Source of the DNA: Caldilineaceae bacterium | Lineage (GTDB): Bacteria; Chloroflexota; Anaerolineae; Caldilineales; Caldilineaceae | Direction: 5' to 3' | Assembly (NCBI GenBank): GCA_022842065.1 | Contig: JALHQH010000008.1 | Location: forward strand, 248,001 to 312,000 | DNA: 64,000 nt | Part shown: in pieces, positions 10,551 to 20,035 of the stretch | Layout of the letters: the number at the start of each line of letters is the position of its first letter | How positions within the stretch are numbered: position 1 is the first letter of the stretch | Translations under genes and position numbers: made by a program | Notes under the pieces: generated by a model | Databases searched by the model: none | Told to the model about the DNA's origin: nothing | What the model saw: only the letters and a program-made list of their open reading frames with translations

Positions 10551-11627
10551 CTAGCGCATCACATCCGCAACGCGGTCAGCAATGGTGACAAAGAAGAGCA
10601 CCAGCAGTGGCACAATGCCAAAGTTGAGCAAGCGGCTCATCGTGTGCCAGCGGCTACCAGCCAGGAAGATCTCTTTGATCGCCAGTAGCCCGATCAGCGT
10701 GACGGCAATCGTGGCGCTCGTTGCGGTGGGCAGATCGGTCAGCGAGATTGGCTGGATGGTGGGAAAGTAGATTAATCCGACGAGCAGCCCAGCAAAGAGA
10801 AAGACAAAGTTACCCAAGAGGCTAAAGAGCCGATGCATGGCTGGCGAGTCTGTCGGCCGTGGGCGTAGAATAAAAGCGAAGATACTAGCCACTGCCGCCA
10901 GGAAAAAGATCAACGTCATCATGCCACCCTGTTCACCTAAAGCGGACGAAGGCGGGTTGTTGCTATCGCCACTCGCCGCCGGCTGCGGGTCCGGGGTCGC
11001 GGTCGCCACCACATCGCTGATGGTCGCCGTGGTAGAAATGACTGTCAGCAGTGGGGTGGTGGTTGTCATTGACTGGGCAACGGTAAGATTGGCAGTTGTG
11101 ATGGTCAGCGCGCCGCTTGCCGTCATTGCTAAGGTGGCATCGGCAGTGGTTGATAATGCCAGCGCTTTGGTGATGACGGTCATACCGGCGCTAGCTTGCG
11201 TTGCCGTCAGCGTGTGACTGGCCGCTGCTTCCACTGCTGCTGTGGTTGGTGCCACCGTTGGCGCAACTGTCGGCGCTTCCGTTGGTTCTGTGGTGGGTGT
11301 GGCAGTCGGTAAAGTGGCTAAATTTGTCGGCATTAACAGCAAGTCACCAGCTTCGAGGGCCTTATTTTCGAGGCAGTTAATTTCGATCAATTCCGCGACA
11401 CTGACCTGCGCACGCAGGGCCAATGTTTCTAGGCTGTCATTCGCACTAATGCGATAGGGGCGCCAACCTTGCTGTACGGCAGGGTGGCAAACAGTTTCCC
11501 CGGCAAAGGTCAGCGGCACAGCACTGTTTGCCTGGGCCTGGTCAAAGGTACAGAAGGGGACTGCTAACGTCAGCAGAAAAAAGATAATGCCAAAGGTCAG
11601 ATGCCGGGAGTGCATTATGTAACTCAT
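10551..11627 (-). CDS. Exported LysM-like, Ser/Thr-rich membrane protein
   Basis: This 358-residue protein begins with a signal peptide (SRHLTFGIIFFLLTLAVPF), then one LysM-like domain at about 45-95 (YRISANDSLETLALRA ... LEAGDLLLMP). A long Thr/Pro/Ala-rich stalk (about 100-230) follows, and then three or four membrane segments. LysM binds peptidoglycan or chitin-like glycans, and the stalk would span the wall. It is not a known enzyme. The ATG at 11627 has AGGAGAA seven bases upstream, and an earlier in-frame start has none. Its place between acyltransferase genes suggests a role in anchoring or exporting the polysaccharide. Confidence 0.7.
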   Translation of the reverse strand: MSYIMHSRHLTFGIIFFLLTLAVPFCTFDQAQANSAVPLTFAGETVCHPAVQQGWRPYRISANDSLETLALRAQVSVAELIEINCLENKALEAGDLLLMPTNLATLPTATPTTEPTEAPTVAPTVAPTTAAVEAAASHTLTATQASAGMTVITKALALSTTADATLAMTASGALTITTANLTVAQSMTTTTPLLTVISTTATISDVVATATPDPQPAASGDSNNPPSSALGEQGGMMTLIFFLAAVASIFAFILRPRPTDSPAMHRLFSLLGNFVFLFAGLLVGLIYFPTIQPISLTDLPTATSATIAVTLIGLLAIKEIFLAGSRWHTMSRLLNFGIVPLLVLFFVTIADRVADVMR

Positions 11628-11691
11628 TGTTGTTCTCCTAAAGTTAAATAAAGGTAAATAATCGATACTGGAACAGACAGGGATGCCCGTC

Positions 11692-12369
11692 TTAGCGGCT
11701 TTCACCCCATAATTTCTCAGTCAGTTCTGTGCGCAGCGCGGCGCGCGTGGTTGCGGTGATCCCAATCATTTTCTGTTGATAGCGGGTGATGTACTCATCG
11801 AGTGAACAGATCGGACGGGCGGGTACGCCGGCCACTACCGTGTTCGCAGGTACATCCTTATTGACTACGCTACCAACCCCGACGATACAGTTAGATCCAA
11901 TTTCAATTGCGGGCATTAGAATTGCGTTGACGCCAATGAAGACATTGTCGCCGACTTTAATCGTGCCAAAGCGATTGCCCCAGGGCGATGCATTGGGCAG
12001 GCGCTGGCGGAAGAGGCGGCTGGAGCCGTCATGGGTTAGAAAGGTGACCCCATGGGTTACGGTGACGCGGTGGCCTAACTCGATTAGCCAGGGCTCGGTG
12101 CCAAAGTCCTTGATGTTGTTGAGAATGTCACAGCCGGCACCGATGCGTACACCCAAGTGGCGCAAATAGGCGGCTTTGTTGCCGCGGTAGCGCCCATAGC
12201 GTAACCAAAACATCTTACTCTCGCGGTAGAGCGCTTGCCATAAATAGCTGCCCGCGCGGCTGTCGCTGTGCTGCCAGGTGGGTGCTGCCAGATGTGGCTG
12301 GGTAGCAAAGAAATCGATCTGGCGGACACTTTGGTCGCCCGCTTCGCTGTTGCTCAGGGTTGTCTCCAT
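11692..12369 (-). CDS. Hexapeptide-repeat acyltransferase (maltose/galactoside O-acetyltransferase type)
   Basis: The 225-residue protein carries left-handed beta-helix repeats at about 75-190, with the xylose/galactoside acetyltransferase signature VTHGVTFLTHDG (histidine likely catalytic) and the closing turn VVNKDVPANTVVAGVPAR. Such enzymes acetylate sugar residues from acetyl-CoA. GAGGA lies eight bases before the ATG. It is one of three acyltransferases in the cluster, which suggests a heavily or variably O-acetylated polymer. The next gene downstream starts 64 bases after its stop. Confidence 0.82.
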   Translation of the reverse strand: METTLSNSEAGDQSVRQIDFFATQPHLAAPTWQHSDSRAGSYLWQALYRESKMFWLRYGRYRGNKAAYLRHLGVRIGAGCDILNNIKDFGTEPWLIELGHRVTVTHGVTFLTHDGSSRLFRQRLPNASPWGNRFGTIKVGDNVFIGVNAILMPAIEIGSNCIVGVGSVVNKDVPANTVVAGVPARPICSLDEYITRYQQKMIGITATTRAALRTELTEKLWGESR

Positions 12370-12428
12370 AAAAAATCCTCATTGGTAGTTGTCAGTTTTT
12401 AGTTAATGTCGTTACGTTAGCAGTCATC

Positions 12429-12487
12429 AGTGTGCAGTAAGACAGTCATCGTCGGGCAGCTCCACTGGAGACTGTCCACTGAACACT
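12429..12487. repeat. Imperfect inverted repeat in a 204-bp gap
   Basis: AGTGTGCAGTAAGACAGT and ACTGTCCACTGAACACT pair with few mismatches across a 24-base loop. It lies between the flippase stop and the acyltransferase start, and the surrounding TAATGTCGTTACG / TTAATGACATT words extend the symmetry outward. It may attenuate transcription inside the polysaccharide operon. Confidence 0.45.
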
Positions 12488-12573
12488 GTCTACGATCGAC
12501 ACGAAAACGCTTACCTTAATGACATTGAGTTTTTAGTCGTCAGTTACGGGTGCTCACTGGGCGCGTCGGTCGT

Positions 12574-13911
12574 TTACTGCCCCGTGTGCAAGGCATGGCG
12601 GCCGAGTAAGAGCAAGCCACGTAATGGTGTCGTCAGCGTCCAGAGGGCGACACAACTCTGTGCAATCAAGGTCGCCCAGCCCACACCAACGAGCCCCAGT
12701 GTCGGCAATAGCCAGTAACTTAGCCCGAGCAAGAGGGTACAGAGCATGACCTGTACCCCAATGATCCCAGCGGTATGGTTGCGCACCCTGGCAACCCCCA
12801 AGTAGAGTACCATCAACACATTGGGCAAAAGGGCAAGTGCCAATAGGCGCAAAAGGGTAGTACCTTCAGTGGCATAATCTGCGCCAAAGAAGGAGAGCAA
12901 CAAGGGTGCACCCACCAGCAACGCAACAACGGTCAGTGTGAGTAAAAGGAATAATTGCTTTAATACCCGGTAACAATAAATCGCCAGTTGCCGCTCATCG
13001 TGCGCCCCTTCGACGGTTAGCGAAGTGGTCAGGCTCTGGGCAATCACCTGTAGACCCGTTGCCAACATCCAGGGCATATAAAAGTAAGCCGTCACACGTG
13101 CCCCCGCTAAATTGGCGACTAAGAGAGGCAAGAGCATGGTGTAGCCCAAGAACATTAATGAGCCAGGGAAATTGCCTAAACAGTAACGTACAACTGTTTT
13201 GGCCATCAACGGCTGCTGTTGCTCGTCACCCCCCGCTTTGCTGCGCTGTGCCTGTTGGGGCGCAAAATAGCGAAAGATAAAATAGTTAACCGGGGCCAGT
13301 GACAAAAGCATGGGCAGTGTCCACGCGGCGAGGATGCCCCAGGCTGGATAGCTCCCGGCCCAGCCGAAAAGCAAGCCTAATTTGACCAAGGCCACAATCG
13401 TGTTTTCTACTGGCATCCAGATAGCCTGACGTAAGCCAGTGAGCGCGTAGTCCTGCAAGGAGAAGAGTGCCCAGATTGCTGTAACCGCCACTAAAATCAG
13501 CTGCCACCGCAAATCCCAGGCCAGAAAGTGCAACTCCTCCAGCCAGAGACCGGCAATGAGCCCAAAGAGCGGCGTCAGGACGACGGTCGCCACTAGCGTC
13601 GCCAGATAGGTTAGTCGAATCCAACGGCCGGTGGCGCGGCCGGCCGTGGGGGTAAACCGAATCAACGCGCTCGGCAGGCTCAGCGTGGTAATGCCGGCAA
13701 AGAGGGTGACGGCGGAAATCAACGTCGAAGTCAGCCCCACCACCTCGGGGGTATAGTAACGCGCCGCCACCGTCCAGTAGACGACACTCAAGACCGATGT
13801 CATCATCGAACCGAGCATGAGCGCATAGCCATTGCGAAAAAGTGGCATCTGCCACAGACTTAGGCAGCGTGTGAAGAGCGTCGCGCGTGGTTGCTGTGTT
13901 GCGCTTAACAT
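12574..13911 (-). CDS. Wzx-like polysaccharide flippase (MOP superfamily)
   Basis: The 445-residue protein has about 12 hydrophobic segments spread evenly, with an early amphipathic turn (YYTPEVVGLTSTLIS) and the loop order typical of polysaccharide translocases. These proteins flip lipid-linked repeat units across the cytoplasmic membrane before polymerisation. The start overlaps the end of the preceding acyltransferase by seven bases, so translation is probably coupled. No polymerase (Wzy) is obvious beside it unless the membrane protein at 16732 fills that role. Assignment to the superfamily is firm; the substrate is unknown. Confidence 0.8.
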   Translation of the reverse strand: MLSATQQPRATLFTRCLSLWQMPLFRNGYALMLGSMMTSVLSVVYWTVAARYYTPEVVGLTSTLISAVTLFAGITTLSLPSALIRFTPTAGRATGRWIRLTYLATLVATVVLTPLFGLIAGLWLEELHFLAWDLRWQLILVAVTAIWALFSLQDYALTGLRQAIWMPVENTIVALVKLGLLFGWAGSYPAWGILAAWTLPMLLSLAPVNYFIFRYFAPQQAQRSKAGGDEQQQPLMAKTVVRYCLGNFPGSLMFLGYTMLLPLLVANLAGARVTAYFYMPWMLATGLQVIAQSLTTSLTVEGAHDERQLAIYCYRVLKQLFLLLTLTVVALLVGAPLLLSFFGADYATEGTTLLRLLALALLPNVLMVLYLGVARVRNHTAGIIGVQVMLCTLLLGLSYWLLPTLGLVGVGWATLIAQSCVALWTLTTPLRGLLLLGRHALHTGQ

Positions 13912-14585
13912 GATTGCACCACCGGCTGTAACTCAGATTGATCTTGGCCTAGGGCTGGATGCGGCGTTGGCTGGGTGCGGTCTGTTGTGGTGCTTTTGCG
14001 CGCACGGCGATCACCAATGGGGCGCGCTGGGTTGCCGGCTACAATCATGTACTCACCGACTGGCTTGGTCACCACGCTGCCGGCACCGACTACACAATGG
14101 TTGCCCAGGTCGGCCATGATCGTTGCGCGGCTGCCCACCCAACAATCCTCACCGATCATGATTTTGCGGTAATATGCCGGCTGATCTTTCATCAGCAGAT
14201 CCGGCTCCATACCATGATCACCGCTGATCACCGAAACCTGATCGGCGAGCATTGTGTTGTCACCAATCGTGACATCACCGAGGATACAGTAGCTGCCGAT
14301 GTAGATCGAGTTGCCCAATTTGATCGTTGGTTTGGTCAAAATTGTGCCCATGCTAATTGCCACATTGTCACCAACTCCCACCAAAAGCCGCTTATAGAGC
14401 GCACGCCGCAGATAGATGCCAACGAATCCTGACCACTTCGCGGCGGCCTGGCTAATCGCCACGCAGGCGCGGGTCTCGCCTAGGATGCGGCTTTGCGCTT
14501 GATAGGCAAGCCAGGTGGGCAATGTTAACAGCGCCGCGACTTGCTCGACGAAGATGTGTAGGATCGGCTGATTTGTCTGTCGCAT
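13905..14585 (-). CDS. Hexapeptide-repeat acyltransferase
   Basis: The 226-residue protein has beta-helix repeats at about 75-195, including IYIGSYCILGDVTIGDN, a SGDHGME loop and EDCWVGSRATIMADLGNHC, closed by MIVAGNPARPIG. This pattern fits WbbJ-type O-acetyltransferases of lipopolysaccharide and capsule loci. The C-terminus adds about 30 polar residues. AGGAG precedes the ATG. Its stop overlaps the flippase start, placing both on one message. The acyl donor is presumably acetyl-CoA. Confidence 0.8.
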   Translation of the reverse strand: MRQTNQPILHIFVEQVAALLTLPTWLAYQAQSRILGETRACVAISQAAAKWSGFVGIYLRRALYKRLLVGVGDNVAISMGTILTKPTIKLGNSIYIGSYCILGDVTIGDNTMLADQVSVISGDHGMEPDLLMKDQPAYYRKIMIGEDCWVGSRATIMADLGNHCVVGAGSVVTKPVGEYMIVAGNPARPIGDRRARKSTTTDRTQPTPHPALGQDQSELQPVVQSC

Positions 14586-14619
14586 GAATCTTCTCCTGCT
14601 TTTCGTTGGACCGCACCGA

Positions 14620-15912
14620 CTAGGTCAGCACAGCAGGTAGTGGCTGTGCAGTTGGTTGGCGTTGCTCGACTAATCGAGCGTACAGTTGCTCAAAGCGGGG
14701 CACCGATTGGGCCGCCACAAAGAGCTCGGCACGGGTTTTGGCCGCGTTGCCCATCGCCTGACAAAGCTGGGGATTGTCAATCAACGCTTGCATGGCGGTG
14801 GCCAGCGCCGTCACATCCCCTTGCGGCACCAACAGCCCGGTTTCGCCGTCGGTGATCATGTCGGTATGACCACCGGGCCGGGTGCCGATCACTGCTTTGC
14901 CCCGGCTCATCCCTTCATAGACCACACTGCCCAGTGGTTCCGCCCAGAGGGAGGGGATGACACCAAAGGCGGCGTGTTCCCAGGCGGCCATCACGGCGCG
15001 GTGGGGGAAATTGGGCAGAATATGCACACCCGGCGGGATCAGCTGTGGTGAGTCAGCTTCGCGTGTGCCGATGAGCACCAGGGGCGGGGCACTTTGCAAG
15101 CGTTGGTACGCGGCCAATAATTCGTAGATCCCTTTGACCCGCCGCAGCGCACCGACAAAGAGGATATAGGGTTCGTTGGGTAATTGAGCCAAATAGGGTT
15201 GTAAGGCCGGATCGTTCGGGTCGCACGGTTGATCGCGATCTTCGCGGAAGCTCGGAATCGTCGCTTCAACCAGGGGGCCGATCTGATCGTCGGCAAAATC
15301 GCGGTGTACCATTTCACGCACATAGGTGCTGATGCTATGAATCCCCTTCACCTTGCGCTTTAGTAACGGCAAACTGACCGCGGTGCCGATCACGGCTGCC
15401 CAGCCTTTCGGGCGGCCATAAAGCTTGGCGGCACAACTGAGACATTTACCCAAAGCCGGACCGCTACAGCTTTCCTCGCCCTGGTAAACCAAGGTACGGG
15501 TGGCACAGCCATAGGCATAATCGCGCGCCGAGATCAACAAGGGGATTTCCTGATTGCCCAGCGCGGCGGCCAGCGAGTAACTGAACCAGCCATAGGCATG
15601 AATGACATCGGGCTGCACCTTGGCCATGACCTGCCGTAACCCTTGAATCGTTACTGGATCCGGGTAGGGGGGATGATGACGTTGGCCTGTGTCGTTTGGT
15701 GCCGGCCGCCAGGTAGTGCGCAAATCCTTGAGCCGAAAGAGCTGTACTCCTTCATCATCACTTTCGGTGACAGTACCGGGCTGCCAGACGGTTGCCACGG
15801 CCACGTGATGGCCGCGTTTGTAGAGTTCTTTGGCCAATAACTGGGTTTGACGATGGGCCCCACCAATGGAAGGTGGATAGTGATCACTGACAATTAAGAT
15901 GCGTAAAGACAT
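14620..15912 (-). CDS. Glycosyltransferase family 4
   Basis: The 430-residue GT-B enzyme starts with the donor/acceptor Rossmann motif SDHYPPSIGGAHRQ and contains the GT4 nucleotide-sugar site near residue 325-355 (PSLWAEPLGSVVYEGMSRG, with the EX7E-like pair). An unusual Cys-rich insert at about 150-185 (CATRTLVYQGEES then CSGPALGKCLSC) carries four or five cysteines and may bind a metal; such inserts occur in a subset of GT4 enzymes. It should transfer a sugar from an NDP donor to the lipid-linked intermediate in the cytoplasm. AGAGGT precedes the ATG. Confidence 0.88.
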   Translation of the reverse strand: MSLRILIVSDHYPPSIGGAHRQTQLLAKELYKRGHHVAVATVWQPGTVTESDDEGVQLFRLKDLRTTWRPAPNDTGQRHHPPYPDPVTIQGLRQVMAKVQPDVIHAYGWFSYSLAAALGNQEIPLLISARDYAYGCATRTLVYQGEESCSGPALGKCLSCAAKLYGRPKGWAAVIGTAVSLPLLKRKVKGIHSISTYVREMVHRDFADDQIGPLVEATIPSFREDRDQPCDPNDPALQPYLAQLPNEPYILFVGALRRVKGIYELLAAYQRLQSAPPLVLIGTREADSPQLIPPGVHILPNFPHRAVMAAWEHAAFGVIPSLWAEPLGSVVYEGMSRGKAVIGTRPGGHTDMITDGETGLLVPQGDVTALATAMQALIDNPQLCQAMGNAAKTRAELFVAAQSVPRFEQLYARLVEQRQPTAQPLPAVLT

Positions 15913-15965
15913 AAGTGTTACCTCTGTTCGCGATCTAGCATTTGGTCGTGGTAATGGGAAAGTAT

Positions 15966-16751
15966 TTATTCAGTTAAACGCAGCGCCACATTACGGTAAA
16001 CAAGATCAGGCGCATCTAGACGATAAAGTTCGGCCTTGAGGATCTGCCCATTTAGTGCGGTCGCCGGCACGGCCAAACTTGCCGCCCACCGCTCGTTGGG
16101 CGCCAACTCGATGGCGGGCCAAGCTTGGGCCACTTCCTCATCGATCAGCAGGCGCAATCCATATTGGGTGCGGTCAAATTCTTGGCTGCTGATCCCCAAC
16201 TCAATCCGTTGTGCATCTCCGGTTTGGCCCGGCACCATCCACAGCATTGTGTAACCGGCATAACCGTTGGCCGAGACCGGGGTGCGGGCTGTGCTGACCG
16301 CATAACAGGCCACCACTAGCGCAACGCTTAGCGCCGCGCCCTGCACAAAACTCATCCGGCCCCAGCGGCCAGCGTGCGCAGCAGGTTGGCTGGCGTTGAC
16401 GTTGGTCAACTGGAGGAGTAAGGCCACCACTGCGCTGACCAGCGTGACGCTGACAGTAACCGCAAGCCAGAGCGTTGTTTGTAATCCCCAGGGCAACTGA
16501 TTGAGCAGCACGGTGCCCATACTCACGATTCCCAGGTTGCTCATCAGGGTAAAGAGCAGCCGCTCCGGGCGGCTGATCACCTGGCGGGCAAAGATGGCTT
16601 CGGTCAGGCTCCAGCCCGGCAACACCAAGACAAGCAATGTGCCGGTAAAGATCTGCAACCACTCGTTATCGGGGATAAACAGGTATGACAGGGTCATGGC
16701 GATGGTAACAAGCATCAGCCACAAGGGTGAGCTACTGGTTAGGCGATTCAT
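15966..16751 (-). CDS. DUF1616-like membrane protein
   Basis: The 261-residue protein has four N-terminal hydrophobic segments (about 10-35, 38-58, 70-88 and 90-115), a fifth at about 135-152, and a C-terminal soluble part of 100 residues with beta character. The layout resembles DUF1616 proteins of archaeal and bacterial polysaccharide or glycosylation loci. The function is unknown. Its start lies 20 bases inside the preceding GT-C-like gene, with AAGGAG at good spacing, so the two are translationally coupled and may form a membrane complex. Confidence 0.6.
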   Translation of the reverse strand: MNRLTSSSPLWLMLVTIAMTLSYLFIPDNEWLQIFTGTLLVLVLPGWSLTEAIFARQVISRPERLLFTLMSNLGIVSMGTVLLNQLPWGLQTTLWLAVTVSVTLVSAVVALLLQLTNVNASQPAAHAGRWGRMSFVQGAALSVALVVACYAVSTARTPVSANGYAGYTMLWMVPGQTGDAQRIELGISSQEFDRTQYGLRLLIDEEVAQAWPAIELAPNERWAASLAVPATALNGQILKAELYRLDAPDLVYRNVALRLTE

Positions 16752-18792
16752 TGGTTGCTCCTTGCATCATTTCATTGACAAGACGTGTAAGCGTTTGGAC
16801 ATCGTAGATGACGATGCGGCCGGTATCCATCACACGGTTAGTCTCCGCTTGGGTATCAAATTTTGCAATCATTTCCGGCGCAAATGTTCCATCGGTTGCC
16901 GCGCTAGCTGGTGACGTAGTTGCGGCTGCTTCAAAGAAATAGCCGGCCATATTATCCCAGGCAATCCGTCGCTCATCGACCAACACATAGTCCAGTGACA
17001 ATTTACCGATTGCGGCTTGCTGAAGCCGATCCAAGTAGGGTTCGGTAATAATCTGGCGGATGAAGGGGAAACGGCCCACGTAGGCGTTTTGTTTGCCATA
17101 CGCAATCAGATAGCGCCCATTTGTCTCATCGGCAGCAATCGTATGATGAGGGCCAAGGGTGGTGCGTACCCACTCTGCAACCGCTCGGCCCTGGGTTTGA
17201 ATGGTCACGCCTTCACTCGCAACGACGTAAGGCTGCGCAAGCCGCAAATGGGGGGGCCAACCTGCGATTACCCCGCCACAAAAAATCACTGCAAAGATCA
17301 AGCCAAAGGACAATCCCTGCCAGAACGGCCGTCGGCCATTCCAAAGCTTTGTCACCCCTAATGCCAACAGGTAGGCCAACCCCATATAGAGATAGGTCGA
17401 GAGGCGATTGCCGATCTCCCAACTGGCTGAAGTCAGGCGTAGGGCCAGAAAAGCAAAATAGAGGAGGGAACTAAGGGTTAGCAGCCAACTAACCGCATTG
17501 TGCCGCCCTTGCCGCCACCACCGGATTAAGCCAAAGGGCAATAGCGACAGGCTTAACAGAATCGAGCCAAAACCAATAATACGTTCCCAAAGGGGCGCAA
17601 CTGTGCCATCGGCTGCGGTAAAAAGTTGGCGTCCCGCACTGTCACCACTTAACAGATCGAGTACAGCGACGGTACCTTTGCTTAAAACGGGTGACAGATA
17701 GGTAAAGGTGATGACGGCGACATAGACGAGCCAGGTCAGAGCGAGGACCAGGGCAAAAGGAGCTAAACCAGCCGGACCTTTACGCTGCGCATGATGTGCG
17801 TGATGTGGGTTCGTGGCAGCGACAACTTTCTTAGAGATAGTTAATTCGTCTTCATCAAGCTTACTATTGGATTTCAAAAATTTTTTTGACAAGCTCGTTA
17901 CAACAATATGAGGAAGATTCGTGCGACTCAATGCCCACCAGAGCACAAGAAAAATTACCAGGAAATAAGCGCTGAGGTGATGGGTGATGGTAACCGTACT
18001 AATCCCCAACATCGCTAAGAGGGTTAGCCCGGCATAATGACTGGCCGTCGCCGCCCGCTCGCGGCGCATAATCAGATAGAGCACGCCAATCGACAGTGGT
18101 AATGACAACGATTCATACGAAAATTGCGCACTCCAAAAAAGAAAGTTGCTGTGACCCATATAGAGCAGTGCCGCCAACCCTGCGACCCGCGCCGACCGGC
18201 TTACTTGTTCGGCAAAGAGATAAAAACTCAGGACAAGCACGAGACGTGCCAACCCAACCACGATCAGTCCAGCTGGGAAAACGGCTAAGCCGCTGAGCGA
18301 CACCAGCGCTGCCGTCACCGTTGACAAACCAGGAAAGAGGGCAGAGACCGGTAAGCCTGGATTTTCGGTAAAGAGCACACCATTCTCTACGATCTGATTT
18401 GTGTTAAAAAGGTGCAGAAATTCGTCACCGTAGGTAAAAGCAAAAGGGCTGTGGATCACTTTGACCAGGTAGAGTGCTACGCCCAGTGCGGTCACAATCC
18501 CGATCCGCTCACGGCGGCTTGGCGCCAGGGTAATGAGCCGCATGGCACTGGGCAGGACCATCAGGAGCAAGCCAGCCCAAAAGAAAACCTCGGCCCAGAT
18601 GCCAGCTGTTAAAGCGGCTTGGTTGGCATAGGTGATCGTCAGCAGCCCCAGGGCATTGACGAGTGTTAAAGCCGGGAACCAACCCCACCGTTGGACATAC
18701 GCTGGGTCGGCGGCAAAGATGACTTCATCGGTCGTATCATTAAGTTGATGGTTGACGTCACTAGCGTCTAGAAGGTGTTCAGCAATTGTCAT
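16732..18792 (-). CDS. GT-C-like multi-spanning membrane protein
   Basis: The 686-residue protein has about 12-14 membrane segments and an early extracytoplasmic loop with FTYGDEFLHLFN near residue 120. The acidic-x-His arrangement fits the catalytic loop of GT-C glycosyltransferases that use polyprenyl-phosphate sugars. A C-terminal soluble domain (about 540-686) follows. It could be the polymerase or a late glycosyltransferase of the locus, since no Wzy is otherwise apparent. A Lys/Ser-rich cytoplasmic loop (about 300-330) is unusually AT-rich in DNA. It overlaps the next gene by 20 bases. Confidence 0.65.
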   Translation of the reverse strand: MTIAEHLLDASDVNHQLNDTTDEVIFAADPAYVQRWGWFPALTLVNALGLLTITYANQAALTAGIWAEVFFWAGLLLMVLPSAMRLITLAPSRRERIGIVTALGVALYLVKVIHSPFAFTYGDEFLHLFNTNQIVENGVLFTENPGLPVSALFPGLSTVTAALVSLSGLAVFPAGLIVVGLARLVLVLSFYLFAEQVSRSARVAGLAALLYMGHSNFLFWSAQFSYESLSLPLSIGVLYLIMRRERAATASHYAGLTLLAMLGISTVTITHHLSAYFLVIFLVLWWALSRTNLPHIVVTSLSKKFLKSNSKLDEDELTISKKVVAATNPHHAHHAQRKGPAGLAPFALVLALTWLVYVAVITFTYLSPVLSKGTVAVLDLLSGDSAGRQLFTAADGTVAPLWERIIGFGSILLSLSLLPFGLIRWWRQGRHNAVSWLLTLSSLLYFAFLALRLTSASWEIGNRLSTYLYMGLAYLLALGVTKLWNGRRPFWQGLSFGLIFAVIFCGGVIAGWPPHLRLAQPYVVASEGVTIQTQGRAVAEWVRTTLGPHHTIAADETNGRYLIAYGKQNAYVGRFPFIRQIITEPYLDRLQQAAIGKLSLDYVLVDERRIAWDNMAGYFFEAAATTSPASAATDGTFAPEMIAKFDTQAETNRVMDTGRIVIYDVQTLTRLVNEMMQGATNESPNQ

Positions 18793-18835
18793 GGTTCATT
18801 CAGCCTTTCATTAACAAACAAGGGGCGCTGTATGC

Positions 18836-20035
18836 CTAAAAGCGGCCTGTGACACCCCGATACAATAGCAATAGTTCACGAGCACAATCATCCCAGGTGG
18901 GCAGTTCTAAATTGGCTGGAATCAAGGGCTGATGTAACTGTTCAACGACAGCCGCGGCGATTGCTTGTGGGGTGCTCGTTAAGGGCACCGCTCTGGCCAA
19001 ACCGCGTTCCGCTAGTTCGCGCAGGCCAGAGGTATCAGCGACCAACACCGGGCGTTTGAGCGCTAATGCTTCGAGCGCAGCAATCGGGTGTGTTTCGTAA
19101 TTGCTCAAGAGTGTCACCAGGCTGGCACTGGCGAGTGTTGCCGCCATCTGGCTGCGATCGGTAGCGGGAATGCCTCCAATCTCAATGCGATCAGCCAGGC
19201 CAAGTTGTTCAGCCTGCATGATCAACTCACCTTTATAGGGGCCTTCCCCAACAATGCGCAACCGCGCATCTGGATAGTGAGCCAGGATATAAGGCATGGC
19301 CGCAATCATGCGATGATGCCCCTTGTAACGTTCCAAGCGCCCCACTGACATGAGCAGCGTGCCAGGCGTGGTTGCTGCGGGTAGGTTACTCGGGGCCAAA
19401 TCGCAGCCATTCGGGATTAGCACAAAACGTTCCGGCGTCAAGCCCAGGCGGCGACCATAGTAGTTCACCTCGAAATTCGCTACTGCCACCAGCCGCTGCG
19501 CCCCTGCTAACAGGGGGCGCAACAGGCGCTGCTGTAAGCCGCGCATATGGTTGCGCCAATCCTGCGAGTGGCCACCGCCGTGAAAGGTAACGATATAAGG
19601 AATACGTGCCCGCCACGCCGCATACATGGCCATGGGCGCGACCAAGGTGTGATAGGATTGCAGATGGACGAGATCCCAGCCACCCTGGCGAATAATCTGT
19701 GCGATCTGCGGGGCAAAGTAAAAGTCACGTTCGGCCGGCCAGGCCCGCACCCGGCGAATTCTTACCCCAGCCATCTCCTCCTCGGCCTTGAGTTGCTGGG
19801 TCGGATCAGTGGTCAAGACCGTCACTTCGGTGCCGGCATGGGCAAGGCGTCGGGCTACCTGATAGACATGATTCTCCACCCCACCCATATGTGGGAAGTA
19901 GCGTGGGGTCACCATTAACACGCGCAATTTGCGGCTGGCCGTTGGCCGGGGATAGGCGCTGGTCGTATAGGGCGTCGTCAGCGCAGGTAAATCACCGACA
20001 GTCGGTGCCGTTAGTTGAAAAGGTTGTGAGTGCAT
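18836..20035 (-). CDS. Glycosyltransferase family 4
   Basis: The 399-residue GT-B enzyme has the acceptor loop TPRYFPHMGGVENHVYQ and the donor-binding half with MSVGRLERYKGHHRMI and a C-terminal Glu-containing TLLSNYETHPIAALEALA. It resembles PimB/WcaL-type enzymes that add hexoses to a lipid carrier. I chose the ATG at 20035 because it shares its A with the TAA stop of the upstream GT2 gene (TAATG) and has GGAG just ahead; a longer reading has no ribosome-binding site. This overlap implies translational coupling. Confidence 0.88.
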   Translation of the reverse strand: MHSQPFQLTAPTVGDLPALTTPYTTSAYPRPTASRKLRVLMVTPRYFPHMGGVENHVYQVARRLAHAGTEVTVLTTDPTQQLKAEEEMAGVRIRRVRAWPAERDFYFAPQIAQIIRQGGWDLVHLQSYHTLVAPMAMYAAWRARIPYIVTFHGGGHSQDWRNHMRGLQQRLLRPLLAGAQRLVAVANFEVNYYGRRLGLTPERFVLIPNGCDLAPSNLPAATTPGTLLMSVGRLERYKGHHRMIAAMPYILAHYPDARLRIVGEGPYKGELIMQAEQLGLADRIEIGGIPATDRSQMAATLASASLVTLLSNYETHPIAALEALALKRPVLVADTSGLRELAERGLARAVPLTSTPQAIAAAVVEQLHQPLIPANLELPTWDDCARELLLLYRGVTGRF